Shown here one piece after another: positions 8,387 to 17,626 of a DNA stretch of 64,000 nt. The notes below the pieces were generated by a model. It did not search any database. It was not told where the DNA came from and saw nothing but the letters and a program-made list of their open reading frames with translations. Made by a program: the position numbers and the translations under genes. Source of the DNA: Streptococcus vicugnae (GTDB lineage: Bacteria; Bacillota; Bacilli; Lactobacillales; Streptococcaceae); contig NZ_JAEMHW010000001.1 of the NCBI RefSeq assembly GCF_016461705.1, positions 310,001 to 374,000 on the forward strand. Direction: 5' to 3'. The first letter of the stretch is position 1. The number at the start of each line of letters is the position of its first letter.

Positions 8387-9733
8387 TTACAATAAAGCCA
8401 TTTTCACTGCGCTAATTAAACCACTACTTGTTCCTGGGAAGGCAAAAATCATTTGGCTTAAATCACTTGCTGTTACTTTTTGATTAATCATTAATGTCAA
8501 AAGATTAATCATCTCGCCAGCTTCATTTCCTAAAAAGCTAGCTCCAACCAATTCTTTCTTTTGGTTAATAATCAAAGTCACATGCGCATCATCTTCTAAT
8601 TTTGTCTGGAATTTTAATTGTTGTCCAAATGGGACTTCGACAACACGATAATCGTCATTACCACGAGCCTCATCAATAGTCACCCCGACTTGTGCAATAC
8701 GTGGGAAGGTATAAACTAGATTTGGAATTGCTGGATAAGTAATCGCCTCAGTATTCATGCCTAAAATAAAAGCTGCAATATAATCAGATTCAAAGCTTGC
8801 TGTCGGAGTTAAACGTGGAATAGTTTTGTCAACAACATCACCACTAGCAAAAATATTTGGCACGGCAGTTTGTAAATGCTGATTAACAACAATTCCTGAA
8901 CGATTGTATTCAATCCCTAACTCTTCGAGTCCAAGATTTTCAACATTTGGGATTCGACCAGTAGCATCAAGGACATAATCTGTTTCAAGGATTAACTCTT
9001 GAGCTGTTGTCACACGTAATCCATCATCAATGCTCTCAACTTTTTGAACCGCTTGATTGAAATGGAAGTGGACACCTTCTGCTGCCATTTTAGTGACGAC
9101 AGTATCAACGTAATTTTCTGGATAAGCAGCCAAGGCTCTATCGGCATATTCAATCACATGTACTTCTGAACCCAGTTTTGCTGCCATAGTCGCAAATTCC
9201 ATGGAAATAATTCCTGCACCGATGAATGTGATACGTTTTGGCATAACATCCAAATCAAGAAATTCTCGACTATCATGTAAGAATTCTTGTCCTTGAATAG
9301 CTAGACGAGCTGAACGTTGCCCAGTTCCTAAGACGATATAATCGGCAGTGACTTGTGTATCATCCACATCAACCGTATGAGCATCAAGCAATTTTCCATA
9401 CCCTTTAAGTAAATCAATATTTAATTGCTTAAACATTCCTTCCATAAGAGGTGCATAAGTTGGAATCTCAGCTTTTTTAAATGCCATAAGTTCTTGCCAA
9501 TTAACCTCTGTATTTCCTGTAATGCCAGCTTTTTCATAGCGTGATAAGGCATCAACGAATTCAAATGGACTATCTAATAAGAACTTAGCATTACAGCCAT
9601 AATTCGTACATGTTCCAGCTGTAACATCCTTTTCAACAATAGCAACTTTTTTTCCAACTTTAGCTAAAGTCACTGCGGCATGCCAGTTTGCATGCCCTGA
9701 ACCAATAAAGACAATATCATAATCAAAAGTCAT
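8387..9733 (-). CDS. Pyridine nucleotide-disulfide oxidoreductase
   Basis: 448-residue flavoprotein of the dihydrolipoyl dehydrogenase/mercuric reductase class. It has an N-terminal FAD-binding GSGHANWHA motif (residues 11-19), a redox disulfide CTNYGC near residue 42, a central NAD(P)H domain (GAGIISMEFA), the ATGRIPN motif, and a dimerisation domain. The C-terminus reads AFPGTSSG where dihydrolipoyl and mercuric reductases usually carry the catalytic His of an HPT-like motif, so the chemistry may differ. The start at 9733 is chosen for TTTAAGGAG upstream and because it begins with the FAD motif. Ten bases separate it from the ferritin-like gene, so the two form an operon. Confidence 0.88.
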   Translation of the reverse strand: MTFDYDIVFIGSGHANWHAAVTLAKVGKKVAIVEKDVTAGTCTNYGCNAKFLLDSPFEFVDALSRYEKAGITGNTEVNWQELMAFKKAEIPTYAPLMEGMFKQLNIDLLKGYGKLLDAHTVDVDDTQVTADYIVLGTGQRSARLAIQGQEFLHDSREFLDLDVMPKRITFIGAGIISMEFATMAAKLGSEVHVIEYADRALAAYPENYVDTVVTKMAAEGVHFHFNQAVQKVESIDDGLRVTTAQELILETDYVLDATGRIPNVENLGLEELGIEYNRSGIVVNQHLQTAVPNIFASGDVVDKTIPRLTPTASFESDYIAAFILGMNTEAITYPAIPNLVYTFPRIAQVGVTIDEARGNDDYRVVEVPFGQQLKFQTKLEDDAHVTLIINQKKELVGASFLGNEAGEMINLLTLMINQKVTASDLSQMIFAFPGTSSGLISAVKMALL

Positions 9734-9743
9734 TTTTGTCTCC

Positions 9744-10190
9744 TTAAAGTTGTTGTAACAACCAATTTTGATAACCAATAAAATTAATTAAATCTAATTG
9801 CTGTTGCGTCCACTGTAAATCAGCCTCTTCATCTTTGTAATAATCTTTAAGTAAATCATACGTCACCAAATCTTCAGATACCGCTTTTACCATTGGCAGT
9901 AAATCCTGCAAACTATTTTTTGAGATCTCTAGATCCTGCCTAAGCCATTCGAGAGCTGTTGTGGGAACTTCGAAAGCTTCTTGACTCTGGTAAGAGAGAA
10001 TGCCACCTAAATCTAAAATACGGTTAAAAAGTTGCTGGGCAAAGTCACGTTCTTCTTCAGCATGACTTTGATATTTTTCAGCTAATTTTTTAAACCCTTG
10101 TGCTTCAAATTGCAAAGCAAGCATCTGATGTTTATTTGACTGGCTTAAAACACCATTTCCAATTTTTTGTAAAATATCAATAGTATTCAT
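9744..10190 (-). CDS. Ferritin-like diiron protein
   Basis: 148-residue, almost entirely helical protein with the bacterioferritin-like block HAEEERDFAQQLFNRILDLGG at about residues 43-63. The glutamates and histidine there are the usual diiron ligands in the family. It may store iron or handle peroxide, and the flavoprotein encoded 10 bp downstream could be its electron donor or acceptor. It is divergent from an OhrR-like regulator, with a shared palindrome over both promoters. The family call is from motif and helicity only, and no Dps signature is visible. Confidence 0.75.
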   Translation of the reverse strand: MNTIDILQKIGNGVLSQSNKHQMLALQFEAQGFKKLAEKYQSHAEEERDFAQQLFNRILDLGGILSYQSQEAFEVPTTALEWLRQDLEISKNSLQDLLPMVKAVSEDLVTYDLLKDYYKDEEADLQWTQQQLDLINFIGYQNWLLQQL

Positions 10191-10238
10191 TATTCATTAT
10201 CCTCTTTTTCAAAAAAATAATCGTGCGCGATTGATTAA

Positions 10239-10267
10239 AGTTTACTACTCAAAAAGCAAGTTGTCAA
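10239..10267 (-). promoter_or_regulatory. Promoter of the ferritin-like/flavoprotein operon
   Basis: On the minus strand, -35 TTGACA (10262-10267), a 17-bp spacer and -10 TAAACT (10239-10244). The -35 lies inside the palindrome at 10258-10270. Confidence 0.6.
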
Positions 10268-10270
10268 CTT
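10258..10270. promoter_or_regulatory. Palindromic operator candidate for the OhrR-like regulator
   Basis: AAGTTGTCAACTT is a perfect 6-1-6 palindrome. It covers the -35 box of the minus-strand promoter and abuts the plus-strand -35 box, a layout that would let one dimer block both divergent promoters. A second, less perfect palindrome, AATCG-N4-CGATT, lies at 10219-10232. Confidence 0.55.
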
Positions 10271-10298
10271 TTACATTTATTTTTTTCTATGTTATGAT
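10270..10298 (+). promoter_or_regulatory. Promoter of the OhrR-like MarR gene
   Basis: -35 TTTACA (10270-10275), a 17-bp spacer and -10 TATGAT (10293-10298), 31 bp upstream of the chosen ATG. Confidence 0.6.
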
Positions 10299-10329
10299 AA
10301 GAGCAAGTAAATACAAAGAAAGAGAAGTT

Positions 10330-10770
10330 ATGACAGAACAACATCCTACCTTAACTAATCAATTATGTTTTGCGATTTATAATGCTAATAGGGTTTTCAA
10401 TCAATTTTATAAACAAAAACTAGCTAAATTTGATTTAACCTATACACAATATATTGTTTTACTTGCATTGTGGGAAACTGATAATCTTCCTTTGCGTGAG
10501 TTAGGAAAGCAATTAGACCTTGCTAGTAATACACTGACACCGCTTCTTAAACGTTTAGAAGAAAAAGGTTATCTAACACGGATTCGTCCCGAAGAAGATC
10601 AGCGTCAATTAATCGTTTCGCTTACTCAAACTGGTAAAGCACTTCAAGCTGATGTTGAACAAGAATTACACACTTGCGTAGGAAGATTTACACCTGCTTT
10701 ACAGGGAAAGATTGAGGAAATGATAACTGATAATCATATATTGATTGAAGAATTAAAAAAATTATTATAA
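10330..10770 (+). CDS. MarR-family redox regulator, OhrR-like
   Basis: 146 residues. The N-terminus NQLCFAIYNANR followed by LTYTQYIVLLALWE matches the OhrR/SarZ/MgrA subgroup, in which the N-terminal cysteine (here Cys13) senses peroxides. A second cysteine lies near residue 117. The winged helix is in LGKQLDLASNTLTPLLKRLEEKGYLTR. The start at 10330 is chosen because it begins just before this motif and lies after the promoter. An upstream TTG would place the promoter inside the gene. It is divergent from a ferritin-like protein and a disulfide reductase, which are its most likely targets. Confidence 0.88.
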   Translation: MTEQHPTLTNQLCFAIYNANRVFNQFYKQKLAKFDLTYTQYIVLLALWETDNLPLRELGKQLDLASNTLTPLLKRLEEKGYLTRIRPEEDQRQLIVSLTQTGKALQADVEQELHTCVGRFTPALQGKIEEMITDNHILIEELKKLL

Positions 10771-10773
10771 TAA

Positions 10774-10803
10774 AAAAGAGTTTGGATTTATCCAAACTCT
10801 TTT
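10774..10803. terminator. Bidirectional terminator
   Basis: Thirteen-base stem AAAAGAGTTTGGA / TCCAAACTCTTTT, loop TTTA, between the convergent MarR gene and smpB. It overlaps the smpB stop codon. Confidence 0.9.
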
Positions 10804-11269
10804 ATCTTGCATTAAAATTTTTCATTTGGCGTTTGATATCGCGGTCTTGTTCACGACGTTTGACGGTCTCACGTTTATCATAATCATGTTTCCCTTTTGC
10901 CACACCAAGCAAAACTTTAGCGAAACCATTTTTCAAATAAACTTTAAGTGGTACAAGGGTCATCCCTGTTCCTTTTAGGTCATTTGATAATTTTTCGATT
11001 TCGCGTTTTTTTAGCAATAATTTACGAGTGCGCTCAGGGTCTTGATTCCAAATATTTCCTTGTTCAAAAGGTGAAATATAGACATTAATCAGCCAAGCTT
11101 CACCATTTTTGATTTGGGCATAGCCATCTTTGAGCTGAATACGTGCAGCACGAACGCTCTTGATTTCTGTTCCTGTCAAAACGATTCCAGCTTCGATGGT
11201 ATCAACAATATTATAGTCATGACGTGCTTTTTTATTTTGAGCAACGACATTTCCTTCACCTTTTGGCAT
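10802..11269 (-). CDS. smpB: SsrA-binding protein SmpB
   Basis: 155-residue tmRNA partner for trans-translation rescue of stalled ribosomes. It has the oligonucleotide-binding core ([27 protein letters not shown]), the [10 protein letters not shown] stretch and the basic C-terminal tail ([13 protein letters not shown]) that enters the empty A site. It follows rnr at 49 bp, an arrangement common in Firmicutes that fits the joint role of SmpB and RNase R. The tmRNA gene itself is not in this window. Confidence 0.97.
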   Translation of the reverse strand: MPKGEGNVVAQNKKARHDYNIVDTIEAGIVLTGTEIKSVRAARIQLKDGYAQIKNGEAWLINVYISPFEQGNIWNQDPERTRKLLLKKREIEKLSNDLKGTGMTLVPLKVYLKNGFAKVLLGVAKGKHDYDKRETVKRREQDRDIKRQMKNFNAR

Positions 11270-11318
11270 ATTAAGCTACCTCTCTTATGTCAAATTTTGG
11301 GTTAGCAGTTTCAACCTT

Positions 11319-13664
11319 TTACTTTTTAGCTTTACGTGATTTTTTCTTAGCTACTTCTTTGTAAAAAGGTTTCTTACCTGATTTTTTAGAAGATGATTTT
11401 GAAGATTTATGATTACGTTGTTTGTTTGATTTGTGGTCTTTTTTACGATTTTTGTGATTATCAGATTTCGGACGGCCTTTATCCTTTCCTGAACGATCTT
11501 TACGTGATTTTTTAACTTTTTCAATCACATCATAATCACTTGGAATGTATTCAAAGTCAATGTCACCAGTCTCTTTATCAGCACGCGTCAATTTAATCTT
11601 AATTTGTTGACCAACTCGGAAGACTTTACCTGATTTCTCACCTTGAAGTGTCAATGTACGCTCGTTGTAGTTGTAGAATTCTGGAAGAGTTGTGATGTGA
11701 ACCAAACCTTCAATGGTATTTGGTAATTCGATAAACATACCGAATTTCACAACACTAGCTACTACACCATCAAATTCCTGACCAACATACTCTTCCATGT
11801 ATTCAGCTTTTTTCATGGCTTCAACCACACGTTCGGCATCAATAGCGCGACGTTCAAGGGTTGATGATGACGTTGCCAATTCAGGAATAATATTTCTAAA
11901 ATGTTCGATTTTATCATCTGTGACTTGTGTGTACTCACGAATCATACGGTGAACAAGCAAATCAGGGTAACGACGAATTGGACTTGTAAAGTGTGTATAG
12001 TATTCAGCAGCCAAACCATAGTGACCATGATTATGTTCAGAATAACGCGCTTGTTGCATTGAACGTAGCAACATCATATTCAATACTTCAGCACCTGGTT
12101 TACCTTCCACTTTAGCCATGAAATCTTGCAGAGCTTGCTGGCTAATTTTATTAGCTGTACCATGAATTTGTACTCCAAAAATACTTGCGTAATCAAGGAA
12201 TTTCTGTAATTTTTCAGCCTTTGGATCTTCGTGGATACGGTAAATAAATGGTAATTTGCGTTTTGCAAAGTGCTCTGCCACTGTTTCGTTAGCTGCTAAC
12301 ATGAATGATTCAATCATGCGTTCTGCAATACCACGTTCATGAAGAACAATATCAACTGGCATACCTTTGTCGTTGACGATGATTTTAGCTTCACTCGTAT
12401 CAAAGTTCAAAGCACCGCGACTCACACGCATTGTTTCCAAAATATTATGCAAAGCAGCCATGTGATGAATAGATTCAACGATTGGTTGGTATTTTTCAAT
12501 CAACTCTTCATCACCTGCGATAATGTCATTGACATCGCTATAAGTCATGCGGAACGTTGTATTGATGACTGATTGACAGATTTGGTGATTAACCACATGA
12601 CCATTGCGGTCAATTTCCATCAAACATGATTGCGTCAAACGATCCACATTTGGATTCAATGAACAGATACCATTTGACAAACGCTCTGGTAGCATTGGCA
12701 CCACGCGATCTGTTACATAAACAGATGTTCCACGTGCTACTGCTTCACGGTTAAGAGCAGATCCTTCTGTAACGTAGTACGAAACATCAGCAATGTGAAC
12801 CCCTAGCTCGAAATTACCATTATCTAATAATTTGATATGAACAGCATCATCCAAGTCTTTGGCATCAGCTCCATCAATAGTAAAGGTAATTTCATTACGC
12901 AAATCAACACGACCAATCAAATCTTTCTCAGATGGTGCATCTGGTACAGCTTCTGCTTCAGCCATAACATCTTCTGGAAATTCTGATTTAATGTCCATTG
13001 ATTCAAGGACTTCAAGAACATCGATACCAACATCGCCTTGATGGCCAACAATATCACGCACATGACCGACAAAATAATCATGTCCACGAGTTGGGTATTT
13101 ATCAATATCAACCTTAATAATTTCAGTTCCATCTAAGACAACAGGTTCTTTTTTAATGTAGATTTTTTGTTGAATTTTTTGATTTTTAGACTTGATATAG
13201 CCAGCGTATTTTGGCTTTTCATCGTCTAGGATAAATTTACCAACAACTGTTTTTAAGCTACGTTCAACAATTCCTACGATACGGACTTCAGCAGCTGTCC
13301 CTTTAAGACGATTGGCTGGCTTTTTAATGACCGCCTCAACCGTATCTCCATCGACCGCATGACCAACATCATTACGACCAACAAACATATCATCTTCGTC
13401 TTCATCGACAGCTAAGAAACCAAATCCAGCTTTGTTAGCACGAAAGACACCAGTGACAGTGATTTCTTTTTTCTTCTCTTCTTTTTTACGAAGGGCAAGG
13501 TTCCCGTTATCATCAAAACGGAGCTCTCCCTTACTTTCTAACTGTGAAATTTCTTTGATAAGCTGTGGGAATTTTTCAGCACCAGCCATATCCAATCCAC
13601 TAGCCAATTCATTAATATTTACTTTTCCATGCTCTTTTAAATAAGCAATAATATTTTCATTCAT
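11319..13664 (-). CDS. rnr: Ribonuclease R
   Basis: 781-residue 3'-5' exoribonuclease of the RNB family. It has N-terminal winged-helix and cold-shock domains (to about residue 230), the catalytic RNB domain with acidic metal ligands in TIDGADAKDLDDAVH near residue 265-280, an S1 domain (EFDGVVASVVKFGMFIEL) and a long lysine/serine-rich basic tail. It degrades structured RNA, including in tmRNA-linked decay. The start at 13664 is chosen because the family begins with a short MxENIxxYL helix. The longer open frame upstream adds 31 unrelated residues. Confidence 0.95.
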   Translation of the reverse strand: MNENIIAYLKEHGKVNINELASGLDMAGAEKFPQLIKEISQLESKGELRFDDNGNLALRKKEEKKKEITVTGVFRANKAGFGFLAVDEDEDDMFVGRNDVGHAVDGDTVEAVIKKPANRLKGTAAEVRIVGIVERSLKTVVGKFILDDEKPKYAGYIKSKNQKIQQKIYIKKEPVVLDGTEIIKVDIDKYPTRGHDYFVGHVRDIVGHQGDVGIDVLEVLESMDIKSEFPEDVMAEAEAVPDAPSEKDLIGRVDLRNEITFTIDGADAKDLDDAVHIKLLDNGNFELGVHIADVSYYVTEGSALNREAVARGTSVYVTDRVVPMLPERLSNGICSLNPNVDRLTQSCLMEIDRNGHVVNHQICQSVINTTFRMTYSDVNDIIAGDEELIEKYQPIVESIHHMAALHNILETMRVSRGALNFDTSEAKIIVNDKGMPVDIVLHERGIAERMIESFMLAANETVAEHFAKRKLPFIYRIHEDPKAEKLQKFLDYASIFGVQIHGTANKISQQALQDFMAKVEGKPGAEVLNMMLLRSMQQARYSEHNHGHYGLAAEYYTHFTSPIRRYPDLLVHRMIREYTQVTDDKIEHFRNIIPELATSSSTLERRAIDAERVVEAMKKAEYMEEYVGQEFDGVVASVVKFGMFIELPNTIEGLVHITTLPEFYNYNERTLTLQGEKSGKVFRVGQQIKIKLTRADKETGDIDFEYIPSDYDVIEKVKKSRKDRSGKDKGRPKSDNHKNRKKDHKSNKQRNHKSSKSSSKKSGKKPFYKEVAKKKSRKAKK

Positions 13665-13808
13665 AATTGTGATTACAAGTAAGACCATTTGACAAAAAAG
13701 CCCTACTTCATTTCTATCCTCTCGTTTTCTAGCTTGATGGAAGTTGTGAAAAGTCACTGAATCTCAAATTCCAATCGGCTATTGAACAGACTCCTCACTA
13801 CTTAATAA

Positions 13809-13836
13809 TAAAAAATGAGCTGAATGACCAGCCCAT
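13809..13836 (-). terminator. Terminator after secG
   Basis: On the minus strand ATGGGCTG pairs with CAGCTCAT across six bases, followed by six T. It separates the rpmG-secG transcript from rnr. Confidence 0.7.
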
Positions 13837-13906
13837 GAATTTTCGTACAAAATTCAAGATGCGCAGCCAACGTAAGCTATTAAGCAGCTTTTTCGTCAGT
13901 TGCTAT

Positions 13907-14143
13907 CTATTTACTTGATAAGATTGCTAGCGCTAAAGCAATTGCTAGCCAAAAGAATACTAGAACTGCTGTAAAACGTTGCATAAACGCTTCGAAGCCA
14001 CGCGCTTTAGTACGTTCAAATAAAGCTTCTGAACCGCTGTTATCAAATACATTGCTACTTGGATTTTTCTGTGGTTGCAAAAAGATGGCAATCACGATAA
14101 TAACAGATAATACCAGCAAAATTGTCAGTAGTACATTGTACAT
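13907..14143 (-). CDS. secG: Preprotein translocase subunit SecG
   Basis: 78 residues with two membrane segments (residues about 3-22 and 54-74) separated by a loop containing the family motif LFERTKARG preceded by GSEAL. SecG is part of the SecYEG channel and aids preprotein export. The start at 14143 gives the standard family N-terminus (MYNVLLTILLVLSV). An upstream in-frame ATG would add 17 residues before the first membrane helix. It follows rpmG, and both are read with pmrA upstream. Confidence 0.95.
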   Translation of the reverse strand: MYNVLLTILLVLSVIIVIAIFLQPQKNPSSNVFDNSGSEALFERTKARGFEAFMQRFTAVLVFFWLAIALALAILSSK

Positions 14144-14261
14144 ATTTTTCACTAAGAACGCGTCAGAAGGGCTTAAAATCGGAAAATCATCCACTACATC
14201 AACCTTCTGGGTTCTATTCCTTTCCTACACTATGGTCTTGATTATTCTATCATAATTATCC

Positions 14262-14408
14262 TTAAGATTCAACATGTAAGGTTACTTTTCGCTCTTTAGG
14301 ACAATATTTCAAAACCTGAATTTTATCGGGATGAGTTGCTTTATTTTTGCTTGTCAAATAGTTTTTACTTCCGCAACTACTGCATTTTAAATTAATCTTT
14401 ACTCTCAC
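14262..14408 (-). CDS. rpmG: 50S ribosomal protein L33
   Basis: 48-residue small ribosomal protein with the N-terminus MRVKINLKC, two cysteine pairs (CSSC near residue 9, a single cysteine at 36) and [20 protein letters not shown]. The second pair is incomplete (one Cys). It starts with GTG, which overlaps the pmrA stop in GTGA, with AAGGAAA just upstream, indicating translational coupling. Streptococci often carry more than one L33 gene. Confidence 0.9.
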   Translation of the reverse strand: MRVKINLKCSSCGSKNYLTSKNKATHPDKIQVLKYCPKERKVTLHVES

Positions 14409-15610
14409 ACGATTTCCTTAACTTTCAAATATTTTCTAAAATTGATAAAGCTCCATGCGAAGTTTACAAAGACAATAAGACTTGTCACGTAGAAGACCGA
14501 ACGGTATCCCATTCCTGTTGCTACTGCTGAACCGACAAACGGCCCCAAGACTTGTCCAATATTCATAAACATTTGATTATAGCTGAAAATACGTGAAATA
14601 CCTTCTCTTGGTGTGATTTTAGTCAACAGCGAATTAACACTTGGCATCAAGGCACCCGTACCAAACCCATACAAGAAACGAACAATTCCCAACTGTAATG
14701 AATTTTGGGCCATGGCAGACAAGACATACATACCAAAGCTATAAAACAGAGCTATCAAAAGTAGTCTATGATTACCTATTTTATCACCAATTTTACCAAG
14801 AGTCGAGCTCGATAACATACTTGAAAACCCAAGAGCAGACACAATCAAACCTGATACAAACATCAAATTCTCAGTTTGTCCGAGATTACGAATGTACAGT
14901 GTTAGGATTGGGGAAATTGATTGTGCAGAAATTTGGATAATCATACTCGTTACAAATAACCCAATAAGGATTTGTTTGTCCTTAATTGAAGAAAAGACTT
15001 CTCGAGTTGACATCGCATTTGCTTTTGTAACTGGCTGAAATTCTTCCTTAATAAAAAAGACTGTTAGTAAATTACAGATTAATAAAATGAAACCAACTAG
15101 TAGAAAAACTTGTCGAATTCCCATGATTTCAGCTAAAACGCCACCTAATAATGGACCAACTAAGCTACCTCCAATAACTCCTGTTGCCAGCGTCCCAAGC
15201 GCGTAACCAGAACGACTCTTAGGTGCTTGACTGGCAATTAAGGCATTTGAATTTGGAACATAACCTGAAAACAGACCATTTAAAACGCGTAGCGCTAGCA
15301 ACCAGAAAACATTAGGAACAAAAGCTAGTCCACCCATGGTAAAAGTCATTGCAAGGCTAGCTCTTACCATCATCGTTTTTCTTCCATAGCGGTCTGCCAA
15401 GCGCCCCCAAACTGGGGCAATCAATGCTGAAGCAAGTGCTGATAGGGACACTGCCAACCCAGCATACCATTCAACTTTGTTTTTAGGAGCGCCAAGTTCT
15501 TCCACATATAAAGCCATAAATGGCATGACAAGCGAAAAGCTTGCCCCAGTAAAAAAGTTACCAAGCCAAGCTATTCGTAAATTTTGTTTCCAATTAACTT
15601 CGTTACTTAT
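14405..15610 (-). CDS. pmrA: MFS multidrug efflux transporter, PmrA-like, with non-canonical start codon
   Basis: About 401 residues, twelve predicted membrane helices, major facilitator superfamily. The sequence, including the [27 protein letters not shown] and [18 protein letters not shown] regions, matches the pneumococcal PmrA family of drug efflux pumps. The first canonical ATG is at 15526 and would remove most of helix 1. In-frame codons upstream encode [19 protein letters not shown], the expected family N-terminus. They are preceded by a good RBS (GAAGGTGA) and an extended -10 promoter, but the codon at the start position is ATA (15608-15610). The gene may initiate at ATA or may be impaired by a start mutation. 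The context mutM-coaE-pmrA-rpmG is conserved. Confidence 0.82.
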   Translation of the reverse strand: MSNEVNWKQNLRIAWLGNFFTGASFSLVMPFMALYVEELGAPKNKVEWYAGLAVSLSALASALIAPVWGRLADRYGRKTMMVRASLAMTFTMGGLAFVPNVFWLLALRVLNGLFSGYVPNSNALIASQAPKSRSGYALGTLATGVIGGSLVGPLLGGVLAEIMGIRQVFLLVGFILLICNLLTVFFIKEEFQPVTKANAMSTREVFSSIKDKQILIGLFVTSMIIQISAQSISPILTLYIRNLGQTENLMFVSGLIVSALGFSSMLSSSTLGKIGDKIGNHRLLLIALFYSFGMYVLSAMAQNSLQLGIVRFLYGFGTGALMPSVNSLLTKITPREGISRIFSYNQMFMNIGQVLGPFVGSAVATGMGYRSVFYVTSLIVFVNFAWSFINFRKYLKVKEIV

Positions 15611-15647
15611 GATTGTTCACCTTCTTTTCAAAAAAACGTCAATTGCT

Positions 15648-15656
15648 ATTATAACA
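15648..15656 (-). promoter_or_regulatory. Extended -10 promoter of pmrA
   Basis: TGTTATAAT on the minus strand, 38 bp upstream of the ATA start. There is no good -35 box, which is usual for TGn-type promoters. It places the RBS and ATA codon about 30 bases into the transcript. Confidence 0.55.
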
Positions 15657-15736
15657 CATTCTAATTCAATTGAGAGAATCCTGATTCGCAAAGCGTTTTC
15701 TTGTTAAACAATCACTCTAATAAGAAAAATAATCAG

Positions 15737-16324
15737 CTATAATTCAGATAAAAGGTGATTTACCTGCTCCTTCAACTCCTTAATATTACCGCTATTATCG
15801 AGCAATTTATCAGCATAAGGCTTTTTGGCTTCTGTTGACATTTGACTAGCAATTCGTTTTTGAGCCTCTTCTCTTGAAAAATGATTTCGCATCACCAACC
15901 GTTCTAATTGCGTTTGTTCATCCAAATGAACAAGCCAAATATCATCAAACCAATCCATATAATCATGCTCAATGAGAAGTGGAATATCCATGAAAAAAAC
16001 ATCCTGTGTCTTAGCCAACTCATCTCGACGATGAGCCAGCTCATCTCGGATAATACCATTTTGAAGCTTAGCAGATTTGGTTAACATCTCTTGACTTGAA
16101 AAAATCAATTGACCTAATTTCTTTCGATCGAGTTCACCATTTTCCTGTAAAATGTCACTACCAAGCCAGTCACAGAGTGCTTGATAGAGTTTTCCTCCCT
16201 TAGCCTGAAGTTCATGAACCACTTGATCGGCATCAATGACCTGATAACCATGTTTTCTAACTTCAGCAACAACGGTAGACTTCCCAGAAGCAATGCCCCC
16301 TGTTATTCCAATAATTTTCGTCAT
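15737..16324 (-). CDS. coaE: Dephospho-CoA kinase
   Basis: 195 residues. It phosphorylates dephospho-CoA in the last step of CoA synthesis. The P-loop [12 protein letters not shown] is at residues 6-17, with ADQVVHEL near residue 32-39 and the lid helix [20 protein letters not shown]. The start at 16324 is chosen because it overlaps the mutM stop in ATGA and gives the standard N-terminus. A longer frame exists but begins inside mutM. Confidence 0.95.
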   Translation of the reverse strand: MTKIIGITGGIASGKSTVVAEVRKHGYQVIDADQVVHELQAKGGKLYQALCDWLGSDILQENGELDRKKLGQLIFSSQEMLTKSAKLQNGIIRDELAHRRDELAKTQDVFFMDIPLLIEHDYMDWFDDIWLVHLDEQTQLERLVMRNHFSREEAQKRIASQMSTEAKKPYADKLLDNSGNIKELKEQVNHLLSEL

Positions 16325-17142
16325 CGTTTTTGACAAGCAGGACATAGATGTGTCCCGCGACCTCCTACTTTAATTTTTTCAATAGGCGTAGCACAACGTG
16401 GGCAAGGTTCCCCAGTTTTCCCGTATACTTGCAAATAATATTGCATGCTTCCATTTTCACCTAATGCATTTTGGTAAGTTCGAATCGTTGAGCCACCCTT
16501 TTCAATTCCGAGTTGTAAGATTCGAATGGTTTCATCATGTAATCTTTTTACTTCATCTTCTCGAAGACTATTAGCCTGACGCTCAGGATGAACTTTTGCT
16601 GCCCAGAGAACCTCATCCACGTAAATATTTCCAAGACCAGCAACCAAAGTCTGCTCCAAAAGATAAGGTTTTATCAACTTTTTAGAAGTTGATAATTTCT
16701 TAGCAAATGCTGATAAATCAAAATCCTCTTCTGTCGGCTCAGGCCCTAACTTTCTCTGGCGAAAATACTCATCAACCTGACCCTTACTCATCAATTCCAT
16801 TGTTCCAAATTTACGGACATCTTGATAAACCAAGGTCGCCCCATCATCAAGTTCAAAAAATGTATGGAAGTGTTTATTTTCAGGTACCTCATCTTTAAAA
16901 AGCAAATACTTTCCTTCCATTCTCAAATGAGAAATAATTACTTGCTTATCTAGATTCAGCAACAAATATTTTCCACGTCTTCCAATAGACTGAAAGGTCT
17001 GCCCCAAAATTTCTGTCTCAAATGCAGACAAATCCGTTTTAATCATCTTAGGCACACGAACATCAACAGAAACAATCTTCCGACCAACAATTAGCTTTTC
17101 AAGACCACGTCTAACAGTCTCAACCTCAGGCAATTCCGGCAT
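16321..17142 (-). CDS. mutM: Formamidopyrimidine-DNA glycosylase
   Basis: 273-residue bifunctional glycosylase/AP lyase that removes 8-oxoguanine. The mature N-terminus [13 protein letters not shown] holds the catalytic Pro and Glu. The helix-two-turn-helix contains [12 protein letters not shown], and the C-terminal zinc finger has CPRC...CPAC cysteines. The start at 17142 is the only one giving the catalytic N-terminal proline after Met removal. It is coupled to coaE by an ATGA overlap. Confidence 0.97.
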   Translation of the reverse strand: MPELPEVETVRRGLEKLIVGRKIVSVDVRVPKMIKTDLSAFETEILGQTFQSIGRRGKYLLLNLDKQVIISHLRMEGKYLLFKDEVPENKHFHTFFELDDGATLVYQDVRKFGTMELMSKGQVDEYFRQRKLGPEPTEEDFDLSAFAKKLSTSKKLIKPYLLEQTLVAGLGNIYVDEVLWAAKVHPERQANSLREDEVKRLHDETIRILQLGIEKGGSTIRTYQNALGENGSMQYYLQVYGKTGEPCPRCATPIEKIKVGGRGTHLCPACQKR

Positions 17143-17320
17143 CTTTCTGATACAAAGGACGTTAAAAGACAAAGTAAAATTAGAAGGTCATCAGAAATCC
17201 TGATTTTTGAAATGACCTATCTATTTTACACAGCCTTTTGTCCGTGTTCAAAGTAACACGAACTAGTCCCTCTCCTTTCTAAACGTTATTCGAAATAACA
17301 AAACCGATTATTTTAAAATA

Positions 17321-17350
17321 GGAGAGGCCAAAAGGCCATCTCCTTTTTCT
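17321..17350. terminator. Terminator downstream of the era transcript
   Basis: GGAGA-GGCC / GGCC-A-TCTCC hairpin with an AAAA loop. The T run is strong in plus direction and weak in minus direction (TATTTTAAAAT), so efficiency for era transcripts is uncertain. Confidence 0.6.
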
Positions 17351-17363
17351 TTTTTCAAAATAT

Positions 17364-17392
17364 TAATATTCTTTCTCGTTGTAACCAAAGTC
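17364..17392. repeat. 29-bp direct repeat, distal copy of the era 3' end
   Basis: Identical to 17628-17656. On the minus strand it spells the last nine Era codons (DFGYNEKEY) and is followed by TAA. The two copies are 264 bp apart and flank a small membrane ORF. Confidence 0.85.
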
Positions 17393-17414
17393 AGTTATTC
17401 AATGGAAAAAATCA

Positions 17415-17615
17415 TCATTTACCCATAAGTAAATATGCTAAAGCTGCTAAAGCAAAAGGTAATAATAAATTTTCTAAAAACTTTTGCAGTGGATATATAG
17501 GTTTAATTCCAATCAATGTACTATCTCCACCCTCTTGTTTAGGATATGCTAAAAAATGTAAAAATAAAATCAACCCTAATATAAAAATGAATCCTAAAAG
17601 TTCCAAAATTGACAT
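17415..17615 (-). CDS. Small hypothetical membrane protein inserted behind era
   Basis: 66 residues with two hydrophobic segments (about residues 5-23 and 47-63) separated by a polar loop (PKQEGGDSTL). I do not recognise the family. The ATG lies 11 bases after the era stop with AGGAA upstream, so it would be co-translated from the era message. It sits between two copies of the era 3' end and is therefore probably cargo of a small insertion. The coding call rests on the RBS and membrane-helix pattern alone. Confidence 0.5.
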   Translation of the reverse strand: MSILELLGFIFILGLILFLHFLAYPKQEGGDSTLIGIKPIYPLQKFLENLLLPFALAALAYLLMGK

Positions 17616-17626
17616 AACAAAATTTC

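Larger units (their letters stand above)
17143..17414. other. mutM upstream spacer with hairpins and a copy of the era 3' end
   Basis: 272 bp between mutM and a small ORF. It contains a 29-bp duplicate of the era 3' end (17364-17392), a terminator (17321-17350), and two small perfect hairpins: CGTGTT / AACACG at 17243-17260 and GTTATT-CGA-AATAAC at 17285-17299. An 18-bp stretch before mutM resembles the era leader. No coding potential was recognised. Confidence 0.5.

Noticed and set aside
10802..13664. tmRNA gene next to smpB/rnr
   Set aside because: No tRNA-Ala-like acceptor or tag-peptide sequence was seen in the adjacent spacers.
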